This document shows, in pieces, positions 55,938 through 63,174 of a stretch of 64,000 nt of DNA. Source of the stretch: an uncultured Pelagibacteraceae bacterium. GTDB taxonomy: Bacteria > Pseudomonadota > Alphaproteobacteria > Pelagibacterales > Pelagibacteraceae. Each line of letters starts with the position of its first letter. Position 1 is the first letter of the stretch. The DNA lies in NCBI GenBank assembly GCA_902636075.1, contig CACPQM010000001.1, positions 1 through 64,000 on the forward strand, in the 5' to 3' direction. A program made the position numbers and the translations under genes. The notes under the pieces are model-generated. The model worked only from the letters and a program-made list of their open reading frames with translations. It had not been told where the DNA came from and did not search any database.

Positions 55938-56663
55938 TTAATTTTTATAATCTGGTTCTTCTTTATCTAAAATAATCCTAATTTGAGATAAAAATAAATT
56001 TGCAAAATCTGTGGGAAAATTTTCATGCTGCTCTGCAGTTTTTTCTGCAATTTCATGGCTTACAACATTAAGTTCCTGGTTTGTTGATAAAGCTGTAAGA
56101 TACGTCTCTGCTGCTCTCTCAAAATAATAAAGAGAGTTAAAACCTTCAGCCACGGTTCTTCCTGTGGTTAAAATTCCATGATTTGCAAGCAACATGTGTT
56201 GTTTGTTTCCTAAAGCATTTGCCATTTTTATTGATTCTTCCTCCAGTCCTAGACCTCCAAATTCTTTGAATGCAGATACTCTATTGTAAAACATCATTGT
56301 ATTTTGATCGATAGGTTTCATAACAGGATCTTTTAAAGTAGAGAGGGCAGTTGCATATTTTGAATGAACATGAAAAATGCACCTTGCGTGAGCTGCTTTT
56401 TCATGAATTGCACTGTGTATATATAGAGCTGTTGGATCAATTATGTCTGGTTTATTCTTCAGTTCTTCTTTGTTTTCTTTAGTCACTAAGATTAAATCGC
56501 TTGCCTTTATATTACTAAAGTGAATGCCTGCTTTATTTACATAAAAATCAGAAGAGTCTGGAACGCATGCACTAAAATGGTTTGCAACACCCTCGTGCAT
56601 ATTTAGTCTTGCTGTCCATCTAAAAGTAGCAGCTAATTCTTTTTGTAATTCAGATATTTCCAT
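55938..56663 (-). CDS. Class II aldolase/adducin-family protein
   Basis: A 241-residue protein with zinc-binding histidines in RCIFHVHSKYATALS and LLANHGILTTGRT and the N-terminal GNHF-type segment HEGVANHFSACVPD. Members are retro-aldolases or decarboxylase-like enzymes on hydroxylated carbon acids. It heads the minus-strand operon, 35 bp from the divergent BKACE gene at 56699. No specific substrate is readable. Confidence 0.88.
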   Translation of the reverse strand: MEISELQKELAATFRWTARLNMHEGVANHFSACVPDSSDFYVNKAGIHFSNIKASDLILVTKENKEELKNKPDIIDPTALYIHSAIHEKAAHARCIFHVHSKYATALSTLKDPVMKPIDQNTMMFYNRVSAFKEFGGLGLEEESIKMANALGNKQHMLLANHGILTTGRTVAEGFNSLYYFERAAETYLTALSTNQELNVVSHEIAEKTAEQHENFPTDFANLFLSQIRIILDKEEPDYKN

Positions 56664-56698
56664 TTGTATGATTTTAAAATATAGTTGAAAAATAAATT

Positions 56699-57586
56699 AT
56701 GAACAATAACGTTTTTATCTCATGCGCAGTTACTGGATCTGGAGATACTGCAAGCAAACATCCTGATTTACCAAAAACTCCAGAGCAAATAGCTAAATCA
56801 GCAATAGAGGCAGCAAAAGCAGGAGCTGCAATTGCTCATATTCATGTAAGAGAAGCAGACGGAACACCAAGCAGAAGACTAGAATTATACAAAGAAGTAG
56901 TAGATAGAATTAGATCAAGTGAAACAGATGTTATTTTAAATTTAACAACTGGGATGGGTGGAGATTTAGACATTGGTCAAGGTAAAAATCCTCTAGAATT
57001 CGGTCCAATGACTGATATGGCAAATGTAATGGAAAGAATAGCTAATGCAGAACAATTCTTGCCAGAAATTTGTACTTTAGATGCCGGTACATTAAATTTT
57101 GGAGATGGATCAGTTATTACAGTTAATACACCAAATGATTTAAGAAAGGCTGCAAAAAAATTACAAGAGATTAAAGTTAAACCAGAAATAGAGGCATTTG
57201 ATTTAGGAAATATGTGGTTTGGATCACAATTGTATAAAGAAGGTTTACTTGATGATCCACCAATGTTTCAAATGTGTTTAGGTATTCCCTGGGGGGCTCC
57301 TGCTACTCCATTAGCAATGCAAGCAATGAAAGATATAATGCCAGAACAAGGAGTGTGGTCAGGTTTTGCTATATCAAAAAATGAAATGCCTTTTGTAGCA
57401 CAAACAGTTGTTATGGGTGGAAACCCAAGAGTTGGTTTAGAAGATAATTTATATATATCAAAAGGTAAACTTGCAACTAATGCTCAGTTAGTTGAAAAAG
57501 CGATTAGAATTGTAACTGATCTTGGAGCATCGATAATGACTGCAGAGGAAACAAGGAAAAAATTAAAGCTTGTAAAACACAAGTAA
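56699..57586 (+). CDS. cdhC: BKACE (DUF849) beta-keto acid cleavage enzyme, probable 3-dehydrocarnitine type
   Basis: BKACE enzymes use Zn2+ and acetyl-CoA to convert a beta-keto acid into acetoacetate and a new acyl-CoA. A family-wide core is visible: ISCAVTGSGDTASKHPDLP, TPEQIAKSAIEAAKAGAAIAHIHVRE (zinc His-x-His) and LNLTTGMGGDL. The GDT..KHPDLP..PEQIA form is that of members paired with carnitine dehydrogenase, which act on 3-dehydrocarnitine to give betainyl-CoA. Length 295. Its stop overlaps the lcdH start by one base, strong support for a joint role. Confidence 0.87.
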   Translation: MNNNVFISCAVTGSGDTASKHPDLPKTPEQIAKSAIEAAKAGAAIAHIHVREADGTPSRRLELYKEVVDRIRSSETDVILNLTTGMGGDLDIGQGKNPLEFGPMTDMANVMERIANAEQFLPEICTLDAGTLNFGDGSVITVNTPNDLRKAAKKLQEIKVKPEIEAFDLGNMWFGSQLYKEGLLDDPPMFQMCLGIPWGAPATPLAMQAMKDIMPEQGVWSGFAISKNEMPFVAQTVVMGGNPRVGLEDNLYISKGKLATNAQLVEKAIRIVTDLGASIMTAEETRKKLKLVKHK

Positions 57587-58530
57587 TGTCCAAAATTAAA
57601 AAAGTGGCAGTAATTGGCACAGGAGTAATTGGAGTAGGGTGGACAATAAGACTCCTGGCTCACAACATAAAAGTTTTAGCCTACGATAAAAATTTAATTC
57701 AAAGAAATAACTTAATCCAAGAAATAAAAAGAGCTATACCTTATGTAAAAAAACTATTTAATAAAAAAAAAATTAACTTAAATAATTTAAAATTTTTTTC
57801 TTCTTTGGCGAGTGCAGTTAAAGATGCAGATCTAATCCAAGAATGTGCTCCTGAAAACTATAAACTTAAAACTCAATTAATAAGTCAAATTTCAAATAAT
57901 TGTAAATCTGAAGTTTTGATATCGTCAAGCTCATCAGGATTATTACCCTCAAGGATTTTTTCAAAATGTAAAAATAATAAAAGAGGTATCATTGCCCATC
58001 CATTTAATCCTGTTTATTTACTACCTTTAGTTGAAATAGTTCCAGGAAAAAAAACAAGTTCTAAATCATTAAAGGCAGCAAATAAATTTTATAAATCGAT
58101 CTCAATGAACCCAATTACTCTTAAAAAGGAGCTGCCAGGATATCTATCTGATAGACTGCAAGAAGCTTTATGGAGAGAAGCGCTTCATATTATAAATGAA
58201 GGGTATGCCTCAACAGAGGATTTAGATAGAGCTATTGAGGATGGTCCAGGCTTAAGATACTCATTAATGGGAACATTTTTAACTTTTCATTTAGCAGGAG
58301 GAAAAGCCGGAATGAAACATATGCTTGAACAATTTGGGCCCGCATTAAAACTCCCATGGACTAAGCTTAAAGCACCAAAATTATCAAAAAAACTCTCAGA
58401 AAGATTGATTTCTGGTACAAAAAAGCAAGCAAAAGGAAAGTCAATCAATCAATTGTCAAATATAAGAGATGAGTACTTAGTCAACTTACAAAACCTTAGA
58501 AAAAAATATGAAAATAAAATTAGAAAATAG
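57586..58530 (+). CDS. lcdH: L-carnitine dehydrogenase (3-hydroxyacyl-CoA dehydrogenase family)
   Basis: The Rossmann motif VIGTGVIGVGWTIRLL starts at residue 9. QECAPENYKLKTQLISQI and AHPFNPVYLLPLVEIVPG (the catalytic His region) are hallmark strings of L-carnitine dehydrogenases. GPGLRYSLMGTFLTFHLAGG, from the C-terminal helical domain, is also shared. It oxidises L-carnitine to 3-dehydrocarnitine with NAD+. At 314 residues it lacks the C-terminal thioesterase fusion known in some rhizobia; a separate thioesterase is at 54606. Confidence 0.9.
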   Translation: MSKIKKVAVIGTGVIGVGWTIRLLAHNIKVLAYDKNLIQRNNLIQEIKRAIPYVKKLFNKKKINLNNLKFFSSLASAVKDADLIQECAPENYKLKTQLISQISNNCKSEVLISSSSSGLLPSRIFSKCKNNKRGIIAHPFNPVYLLPLVEIVPGKKTSSKSLKAANKFYKSISMNPITLKKELPGYLSDRLQEALWREALHIINEGYASTEDLDRAIEDGPGLRYSLMGTFLTFHLAGGKAGMKHMLEQFGPALKLPWTKLKAPKLSKKLSERLISGTKKQAKGKSINQLSNIRDEYLVNLQNLRKKYENKIRK

Positions 58531-58566
58531 ATATCTAAAAAAAACTTAAAATGGTAATTTAGTTGT

Positions 58567-59601
58567 ATGGATTTTAATCATTTTTTAACAAGTTACATGC
58601 CAGATACAAGTATTGGTTCAAGGCAGCATTTTAAAAATATGCTTGAAGAATGTGTAACTGCTGAAAAACTTGGTTATGCAACGGTATCAATACCAGAGCA
58701 TCATTTAATTAACTTACTAATGATGCCATCACCATTGCAGATGGCTGTAAAAATTGCATCAATTACAAAAAATATTAAAATAACAACAGGGATAGTTGTT
58801 TTGCCTCTACACGATATGAGAACATATGCTGGTGAAGTAGCTACTGCTGATATATTAACTGATGGAAGATTAATCTTAGGTGTAGGAAGAGGAGCATTTC
58901 CATGGGAAATGAAGAGACTAGGTACACCAATAGAACAATCAAAAGAAAAATTTATAGAGTCTTTAGAGGTTCTACAATTATTATTAAAAAATAAAGAAGT
59001 TTCGTATAAAGGCAAATACTATGACTTCGAACCATTAACTATAATGCCTCGACCCATAAGCAATCCAATACCAATGATGGTTGCCGCAATGAATTTAGAA
59101 AGTATAAAAGATGCAGCTTCAAGAGGATTTCATGTTCAGTCAACAGTATTATCAGGCACAAAAGATCTTTTATTAAGTAGAGTTAATGCATTTAAAGAAG
59201 GTTGCATTCAACTAGGTGAAAAAAGAAAGTTACTCAAACTTTCAATGCAACGAATGGCTTACTTAGCAAAAGATGAAAATGAAGCTAAAGAGAAAATAAA
59301 ACTTGCTTACGAATATTACAAAAGATTTGACAATATGTTTACAGGACCTGGAAAAGTAAAAGAAGGGAATATAGAAGCTTTGCCAAGAAAACAAACTTTA
59401 GAAAATTTAAAAGAAAATCTTTTAATTTGTCCTTTAAATGAAATGATTGATAAACTTAGCGTTTATGCTGAAGCAGGAGTTGATGAGGTAATTCTTAGTT
59501 CAAGTTTTGGACAATCTCAAGAAGACCTAATAGAGTCAATGTATAGAATTGGTGAAAACGTAATCCCATATTTCAAAAAATCTAATATACAAGTAGCTTA
59601 A
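58567..59601 (+). CDS. LLM-class (luciferase-like) flavin-dependent oxidoreductase, second copy
   Basis: A 344-residue luciferase-like TIM barrel. VSIPEHHLINLLMMPSPLQMAVKIASITKNIKITTGI, RLILGVGRGAFPWEM and MMVAAMNLESIKDAASRGF mark the fold. It lies 36 bp after lcdH and 6 bp before an alpha/beta hydrolase, and is probably in the same transcript as the carnitine genes. No LLM step is known in carnitine degradation, so it may act on another quaternary ammonium or related compound. Confidence 0.88.
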   Translation: MDFNHFLTSYMPDTSIGSRQHFKNMLEECVTAEKLGYATVSIPEHHLINLLMMPSPLQMAVKIASITKNIKITTGIVVLPLHDMRTYAGEVATADILTDGRLILGVGRGAFPWEMKRLGTPIEQSKEKFIESLEVLQLLLKNKEVSYKGKYYDFEPLTIMPRPISNPIPMMVAAMNLESIKDAASRGFHVQSTVLSGTKDLLLSRVNAFKEGCIQLGEKRKLLKLSMQRMAYLAKDENEAKEKIKLAYEYYKRFDNMFTGPGKVKEGNIEALPRKQTLENLKENLLICPLNEMIDKLSVYAEAGVDEVILSSSFGQSQEDLIESMYRIGENVIPYFKKSNIQVA

Positions 59602-59607
59602 ATATCT

Positions 59608-60378
59608 ATGAGCAACATAGATTGTAATTTCTCAGTCACAGGATCAGGACCTGCAATATTTTTAATTCATGGAGTTGGAGGCGCAGAAGATGCATGGAGA
59701 TTTATTACTCCAAAACTTAAAAGCATGTTCACAGTTGTGACATATGACTTAAGAGGTCATGGAAAATCACCTGTAGATAATAAAGATTTTAATTTAGATG
59801 ATCTTGTATTAGATCTTGAAAGAGTAAGAGAAAAGACAAACATCCAAAAAGCCCATTTTATGGGACATTCTTTAGGGGGCATGATTGCTCCTGCTTATGC
59901 TAAAAAGTTTCCAGAAAGAGTTTTGTCAGTTGGCTTATTATCAACAGTTGCAGGAAGATCTGATGAAGATAAACAAAAAGTGTGGAGTGTCATTTCAGAT
60001 CTAAAAGATAAGGGCGTTGAACAAACATTAAAAAATCTGACTAACAGATGGTTTACAGATAATTTTATTGAAAAAAATCCAGATCTTGTATCTAGGAGAT
60101 TAAAACAAGTAATAGATACAGATAAAGATGTATTTATAAATGTTTTTAAAATTTATGCGGAAACTGAGATGATCTCTTGGTTAAAAGATATAAAGAAACC
60201 CTGTCTATTTATGACGGGAGAAAATGATGGTGGATGCACTCCTTCTCATAACAAAAAAATGTCAAATGAGGTGAAAGATTCTAAATTAGTTATCATACCA
60301 GAGGTAAAACACTCTTTTTTGATAGAGGCTCCTGAGCAAATTGCAAATAACTTAATAGAATTCATTGAAAATATTTAA
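59608..60378 (+). CDS. Alpha/beta-hydrolase (3-oxoadipate enol-lactonase-like), second copy
   Basis: A complete triad is visible: S88 in GHSLGG, Asp in GENDGGCTP and His in VKHSFLIE. The oxyanion loop is LIHGVGGAED and the cap segment is NRWFTDNFIEKNP, shared with the hydrolase at 45906. Length is 256 residues. It ends 4 bp from the convergent SDR gene. An ester or lactone is the likely substrate; a link to the adjacent LLM enzyme, which could make an ester by Baeyer-Villiger chemistry, is inference. Confidence 0.88.
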   Translation: MSNIDCNFSVTGSGPAIFLIHGVGGAEDAWRFITPKLKSMFTVVTYDLRGHGKSPVDNKDFNLDDLVLDLERVREKTNIQKAHFMGHSLGGMIAPAYAKKFPERVLSVGLLSTVAGRSDEDKQKVWSVISDLKDKGVEQTLKNLTNRWFTDNFIEKNPDLVSRRLKQVIDTDKDVFINVFKIYAETEMISWLKDIKKPCLFMTGENDGGCTPSHNKKMSNEVKDSKLVIIPEVKHSFLIEAPEQIANNLIEFIENI

Positions 60379-60382
60379 AGCT

Positions 60383-61168
60383 CTAATGCATTCTTAAAGT
60401 GTTACCATCAACGCCAACTACTTGACCAGAAATTCTAGAAGACTCATCGGATATTAAATAACAACACATTTTACCAATATCTTTTTCGTAAACCCAAGTA
60501 TTAAGAGAAGTCATAGAAACGAATTCACTCTCCACAGCCTTTTTTGAAATTTTCAAAAATTTAGCTTTATCTCTAATAACTCTTCCCATTCTATCTCCTT
60601 TTACAGTTCCTGGACAAATTGCGTTAACTCTAATTTTAAACTTGCCTAATTCCATTGCTAAAGTTTTAGTCATTCCAACTACCGCCCATTTACTGGCTGA
60701 GTAGGGAGATCTTAATGGAAAACCAAATATACCTGCTGTAGAAGACAGATTGACCACTGATCCACCTTTATTCTTTTTCAACATTGGGATTGCTAATTTT
60801 GAAAAAATAAAATGACTAATTACATTTATCTTTAAAGTTTGTTCCCAGTCTTTTGTTTTAAGTTTATCCATAGTCCCTGTTGGGCCCGCAACTCCAACAT
60901 TATTAATTAGTGCATCAATTTTTTGTGTTTTTTTTTTAATTTCTTTAAAAAAATTTATTACATCGTTTTCGTTTGAGGCATCGCAATGAAAAGAAAACAA
61001 CCTTTTATTATTTAAAGGATTTTTTTTTAATTTATTTATAGATTTTTTATCGATATCACAAACGAATACCTTCGCACCTTTTTCAAGACACTCCTTTGCT
61101 GTTGCCCATCCAATTCCCGATGCACCAGCAGAGATAATTATTTTTTTATTTTTGAAATTGTATGACAT
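60383..61168 (-). CDS. Short-chain dehydrogenase/reductase
   Basis: A classical SDR of 261 residues: the cofactor motif SAGASGIG (13-20), an acidic residue after strand 2 (CDID, NAD preference), INNVGVAG, S143 (NLSS), Y156-SAS-K160, and the C-terminal ISGQVVGVDGNTLRMH. It oxidises or reduces a secondary alcohol/ketone. Its start overlaps the oxygenase gene upstream by one base, so it likely acts on the oxygenase product. Confidence 0.9.
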   Translation of the reverse strand: MSYNFKNKKIIISAGASGIGWATAKECLEKGAKVFVCDIDKKSINKLKKNPLNNKRLFSFHCDASNENDVINFFKEIKKKTQKIDALINNVGVAGPTGTMDKLKTKDWEQTLKINVISHFIFSKLAIPMLKKNKGGSVVNLSSTAGIFGFPLRSPYSASKWAVVGMTKTLAMELGKFKIRVNAICPGTVKGDRMGRVIRDKAKFLKISKKAVESEFVSMTSLNTWVYEKDIGKMCCYLISDESSRISGQVVGVDGNTLRMH

Positions 61169-62019
61169 TAATCTGTTAATCCATCAGATCTAACTTTATT
61201 TCTTTCTAAATGTATGGGCAATACTTTTCCGTAAATAGCTTTTGAGTGTTCAGGTGTGTTTACTCTCCATGGATCCAATACATAGGCGGGTATACACATA
61301 AATCGTGATGTTTTTCCTATAACTTTAGTTACTCTATGCATAGTAAATCTACCTTTAAATATTTGTAAATCACCTGGTTCAAGTTCAAGTCGTTTTACTT
61401 TTGTTCGATCTCCATCTAGTACTTTTTTAACATCGTCAAATTTTTCGTTACCTGGTTCTCTTATGTTTGGACAATATTCAAATATTCCTCCTTCTTCTGG
61501 TTTTTGGATCATGAGGCTTAAAGTAAATTCACAACTATCAAAATGCCAAGGTAATATTCCATCTGGTTCCATAACGTTATATGCATGACAGGCTAAAGGA
61601 TCAGCCCATCTATATATAGGTGCAATCCCTAAGCATGCAGATACAAATTTTAATAATTCCTCAGTTTCATAAAGAAATTTCATCTCCGAATTTTTTTCAA
61701 AACAGTCAGAATTTAAATATCCATTAAATCTATCCATAAATATTCTTTTTGGGTGATCTTTAGGAAGAGTAGGATCGTCTTTTGCATAAAGATATGCGTT
61801 GATACTTTCTTTAGACATAAAAACTTCATTAAGCTGTTGCTCTAATTCTTTTTTCATTACATTTAAAGAATTTGGTAAAATAAAATTAGGAATTACCGAA
61901 CAACTATCGCTATCTAATTCAGTTTTACATTTTTCAATTATTTTCTTGATCTTTGGTGATTGTAAATCATGAATTGGGTATTTAACTAAATCAACGATGT
62001 TGCTTAAACTTTTTTTCAT
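61168..62019 (-). CDS. Fe(II)/2-oxoglutarate oxygenase, phytanoyl-CoA dioxygenase-like fold
   Basis: A 283-residue protein with H159-F-D161 in PWHFDSCEFTLSLMIQ, distal H228 in FTMHRVTKV and a candidate 2-oxoglutarate-binding R239. PGDLQIFKGR is the usual turn before the distal His. By eye it resembles a small group of amino-acid oxygenases that also includes the radical halogenases BesD/HalD, but it keeps the Asp ligand, so hydroxylation rather than halogenation is expected. It is coupled to the SDR gene and follows the ProV-type ATPase by 15 bp. Substrate unknown. Confidence 0.82.
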   Translation of the reverse strand: MKKSLSNIVDLVKYPIHDLQSPKIKKIIEKCKTELDSDSCSVIPNFILPNSLNVMKKELEQQLNEVFMSKESINAYLYAKDDPTLPKDHPKRIFMDRFNGYLNSDCFEKNSEMKFLYETEELLKFVSACLGIAPIYRWADPLACHAYNVMEPDGILPWHFDSCEFTLSLMIQKPEEGGIFEYCPNIREPGNEKFDDVKKVLDGDRTKVKRLELEPGDLQIFKGRFTMHRVTKVIGKTSRFMCIPAYVLDPWRVNTPEHSKAIYGKVLPIHLERNKVRSDGLTD

Positions 62020-62034
62020 AACTATTTAATCTAA

Positions 62035-63060
62035 TTATGAGTTTGAAAGTGATTCTTGCAATTCTTTATTAGAAATATAGCCTTTAGCATTTCCTTGTTT
62101 ATCAACTACCTCACAATTAGAGTTACTACAAACAACTTGAGGTAGAAATTCCTCTATAAATTGGTCTTCTTCAACTTTTATTAAGTTTGATTTGTCAATA
62201 TCATCTGATTGATTTACTGGTTTCATTATAATTTTTGCTTTTATAACCTTTGTTCTATTTACGTCTTTAACAAATGCCTCAACGTATTCATCAGCAGGGT
62301 TCATTATAATTTCTACAGGTGTTCCTACCTGAACAAGTTTTCCTGCATTCAAAATTCCAATATGATCTCCTAACCTTAATGACTCATCAAGATCATGAGT
62401 AATAAATACTATCGTCTTTTTTAATTCTGATTGTAGGTCTATAAGTTGTTTCTGCATATCACTTCTAATGAGAGGATCTAATGCAGAAAAAGCTTCGTCC
62501 ATTAACATAATGTCCGTGTCAGTAGCTAAAGCTCTTGCAAGACCTACTCGCTGTTGCATACCTCCAGAAAGCTGTGCAGGATATTGATTTTCAAATCCAG
62601 TCAAACCGACAGAATCGATTTTTTCCATAGCAACAGAATTTCTTTTTTCAATCTCCATACCTTGCATTTCGAGTCCATAACCAACATTTTGTAAAACTGT
62701 TTTGTGTGGGAACAGCCCAAATCGTTGAAATACCATACTCATTTTCTGTCTTCTAAATTCAATTAATTGTTCTTTGTTTAGAGTGGTAACATCTTTGCCT
62801 TCTACTAGAATTTCTCCAGAGGTTGGGTCTATTAATCTATTTAAGTGTCTAATTAGTGTTGATTTTCCTGATCCAGACAAACCCATACAAACAAATGTTT
62901 CTCCCTCTTCAATTTTTAAGGATACATTATCTAAACCAACCGTATGTCCAGTTTTTTCTAGAACATCTTCTTTTGTAGCTCCTTCTTGAACCATTTTAAG
63001 AACGCTAGCAGGTTTTGGACCAAAAATTTTGTATACGTTATTGATTTCGATTTTAGACAT
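62035..63060 (-). CDS. proV: Glycine betaine/quaternary ammonium ABC transporter ATP-binding protein (ProV/OpuAA type)
   Basis: An N-terminal leader typical of ProV (NVYKIFGPKPASVLKMVQEGATKEDVLEKTGHTVGL) is followed by Walker A GLSGSGKST (60-68), the signature LSGGMQQRVGLARAL and Walker B IMLMDEAFSALDPLIR. The C-terminal portion (about 270-341) is only long enough for about one CBS-like domain, against two in the 400-residue E. coli ProV. No permease (proW) or binding protein (proX) is visible; they may lie elsewhere. Import of betaine, carnitine or gamma-butyrobetaine is likely. Confidence 0.9.
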   Translation of the reverse strand: MSKIEINNVYKIFGPKPASVLKMVQEGATKEDVLEKTGHTVGLDNVSLKIEEGETFVCMGLSGSGKSTLIRHLNRLIDPTSGEILVEGKDVTTLNKEQLIEFRRQKMSMVFQRFGLFPHKTVLQNVGYGLEMQGMEIEKRNSVAMEKIDSVGLTGFENQYPAQLSGGMQQRVGLARALATDTDIMLMDEAFSALDPLIRSDMQKQLIDLQSELKKTIVFITHDLDESLRLGDHIGILNAGKLVQVGTPVEIIMNPADEYVEAFVKDVNRTKVIKAKIIMKPVNQSDDIDKSNLIKVEEDQFIEEFLPQVVCSNSNCEVVDKQGNAKGYISNKELQESLSNS

Positions 63061-63121
63061 TTATTTAAAGTTTAGTTCTTTTAGTTCATCAAAGCAAATC
63101 AACAATAAAATAACTTTATTA

Positions 63122-63164
63122 AATTCAACTATTAATTGAATTGAAATTTTTTTGATTTTATATA
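63122..63164 (+). promoter_or_regulatory. Promoter with overlapping palindrome upstream of the gamma-butyrobetaine hydroxylase gene
   Basis: TTGAAT (63136-63141), a 17-base spacer and TATATA (63159-63164) form a plausible promoter ending 11 bp before the ATG. The arms AATTCAA (63122-63128) and TTGAATT (63136-63142) are perfect complements around a 7-base centre, and the right arm covers the -35 element, as a repressor operator would. The 114-bp gap is divergent with proV, so both genes could be controlled together. Confidence 0.35.
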
Positions 63165-63174
63165 ATTATTTATT

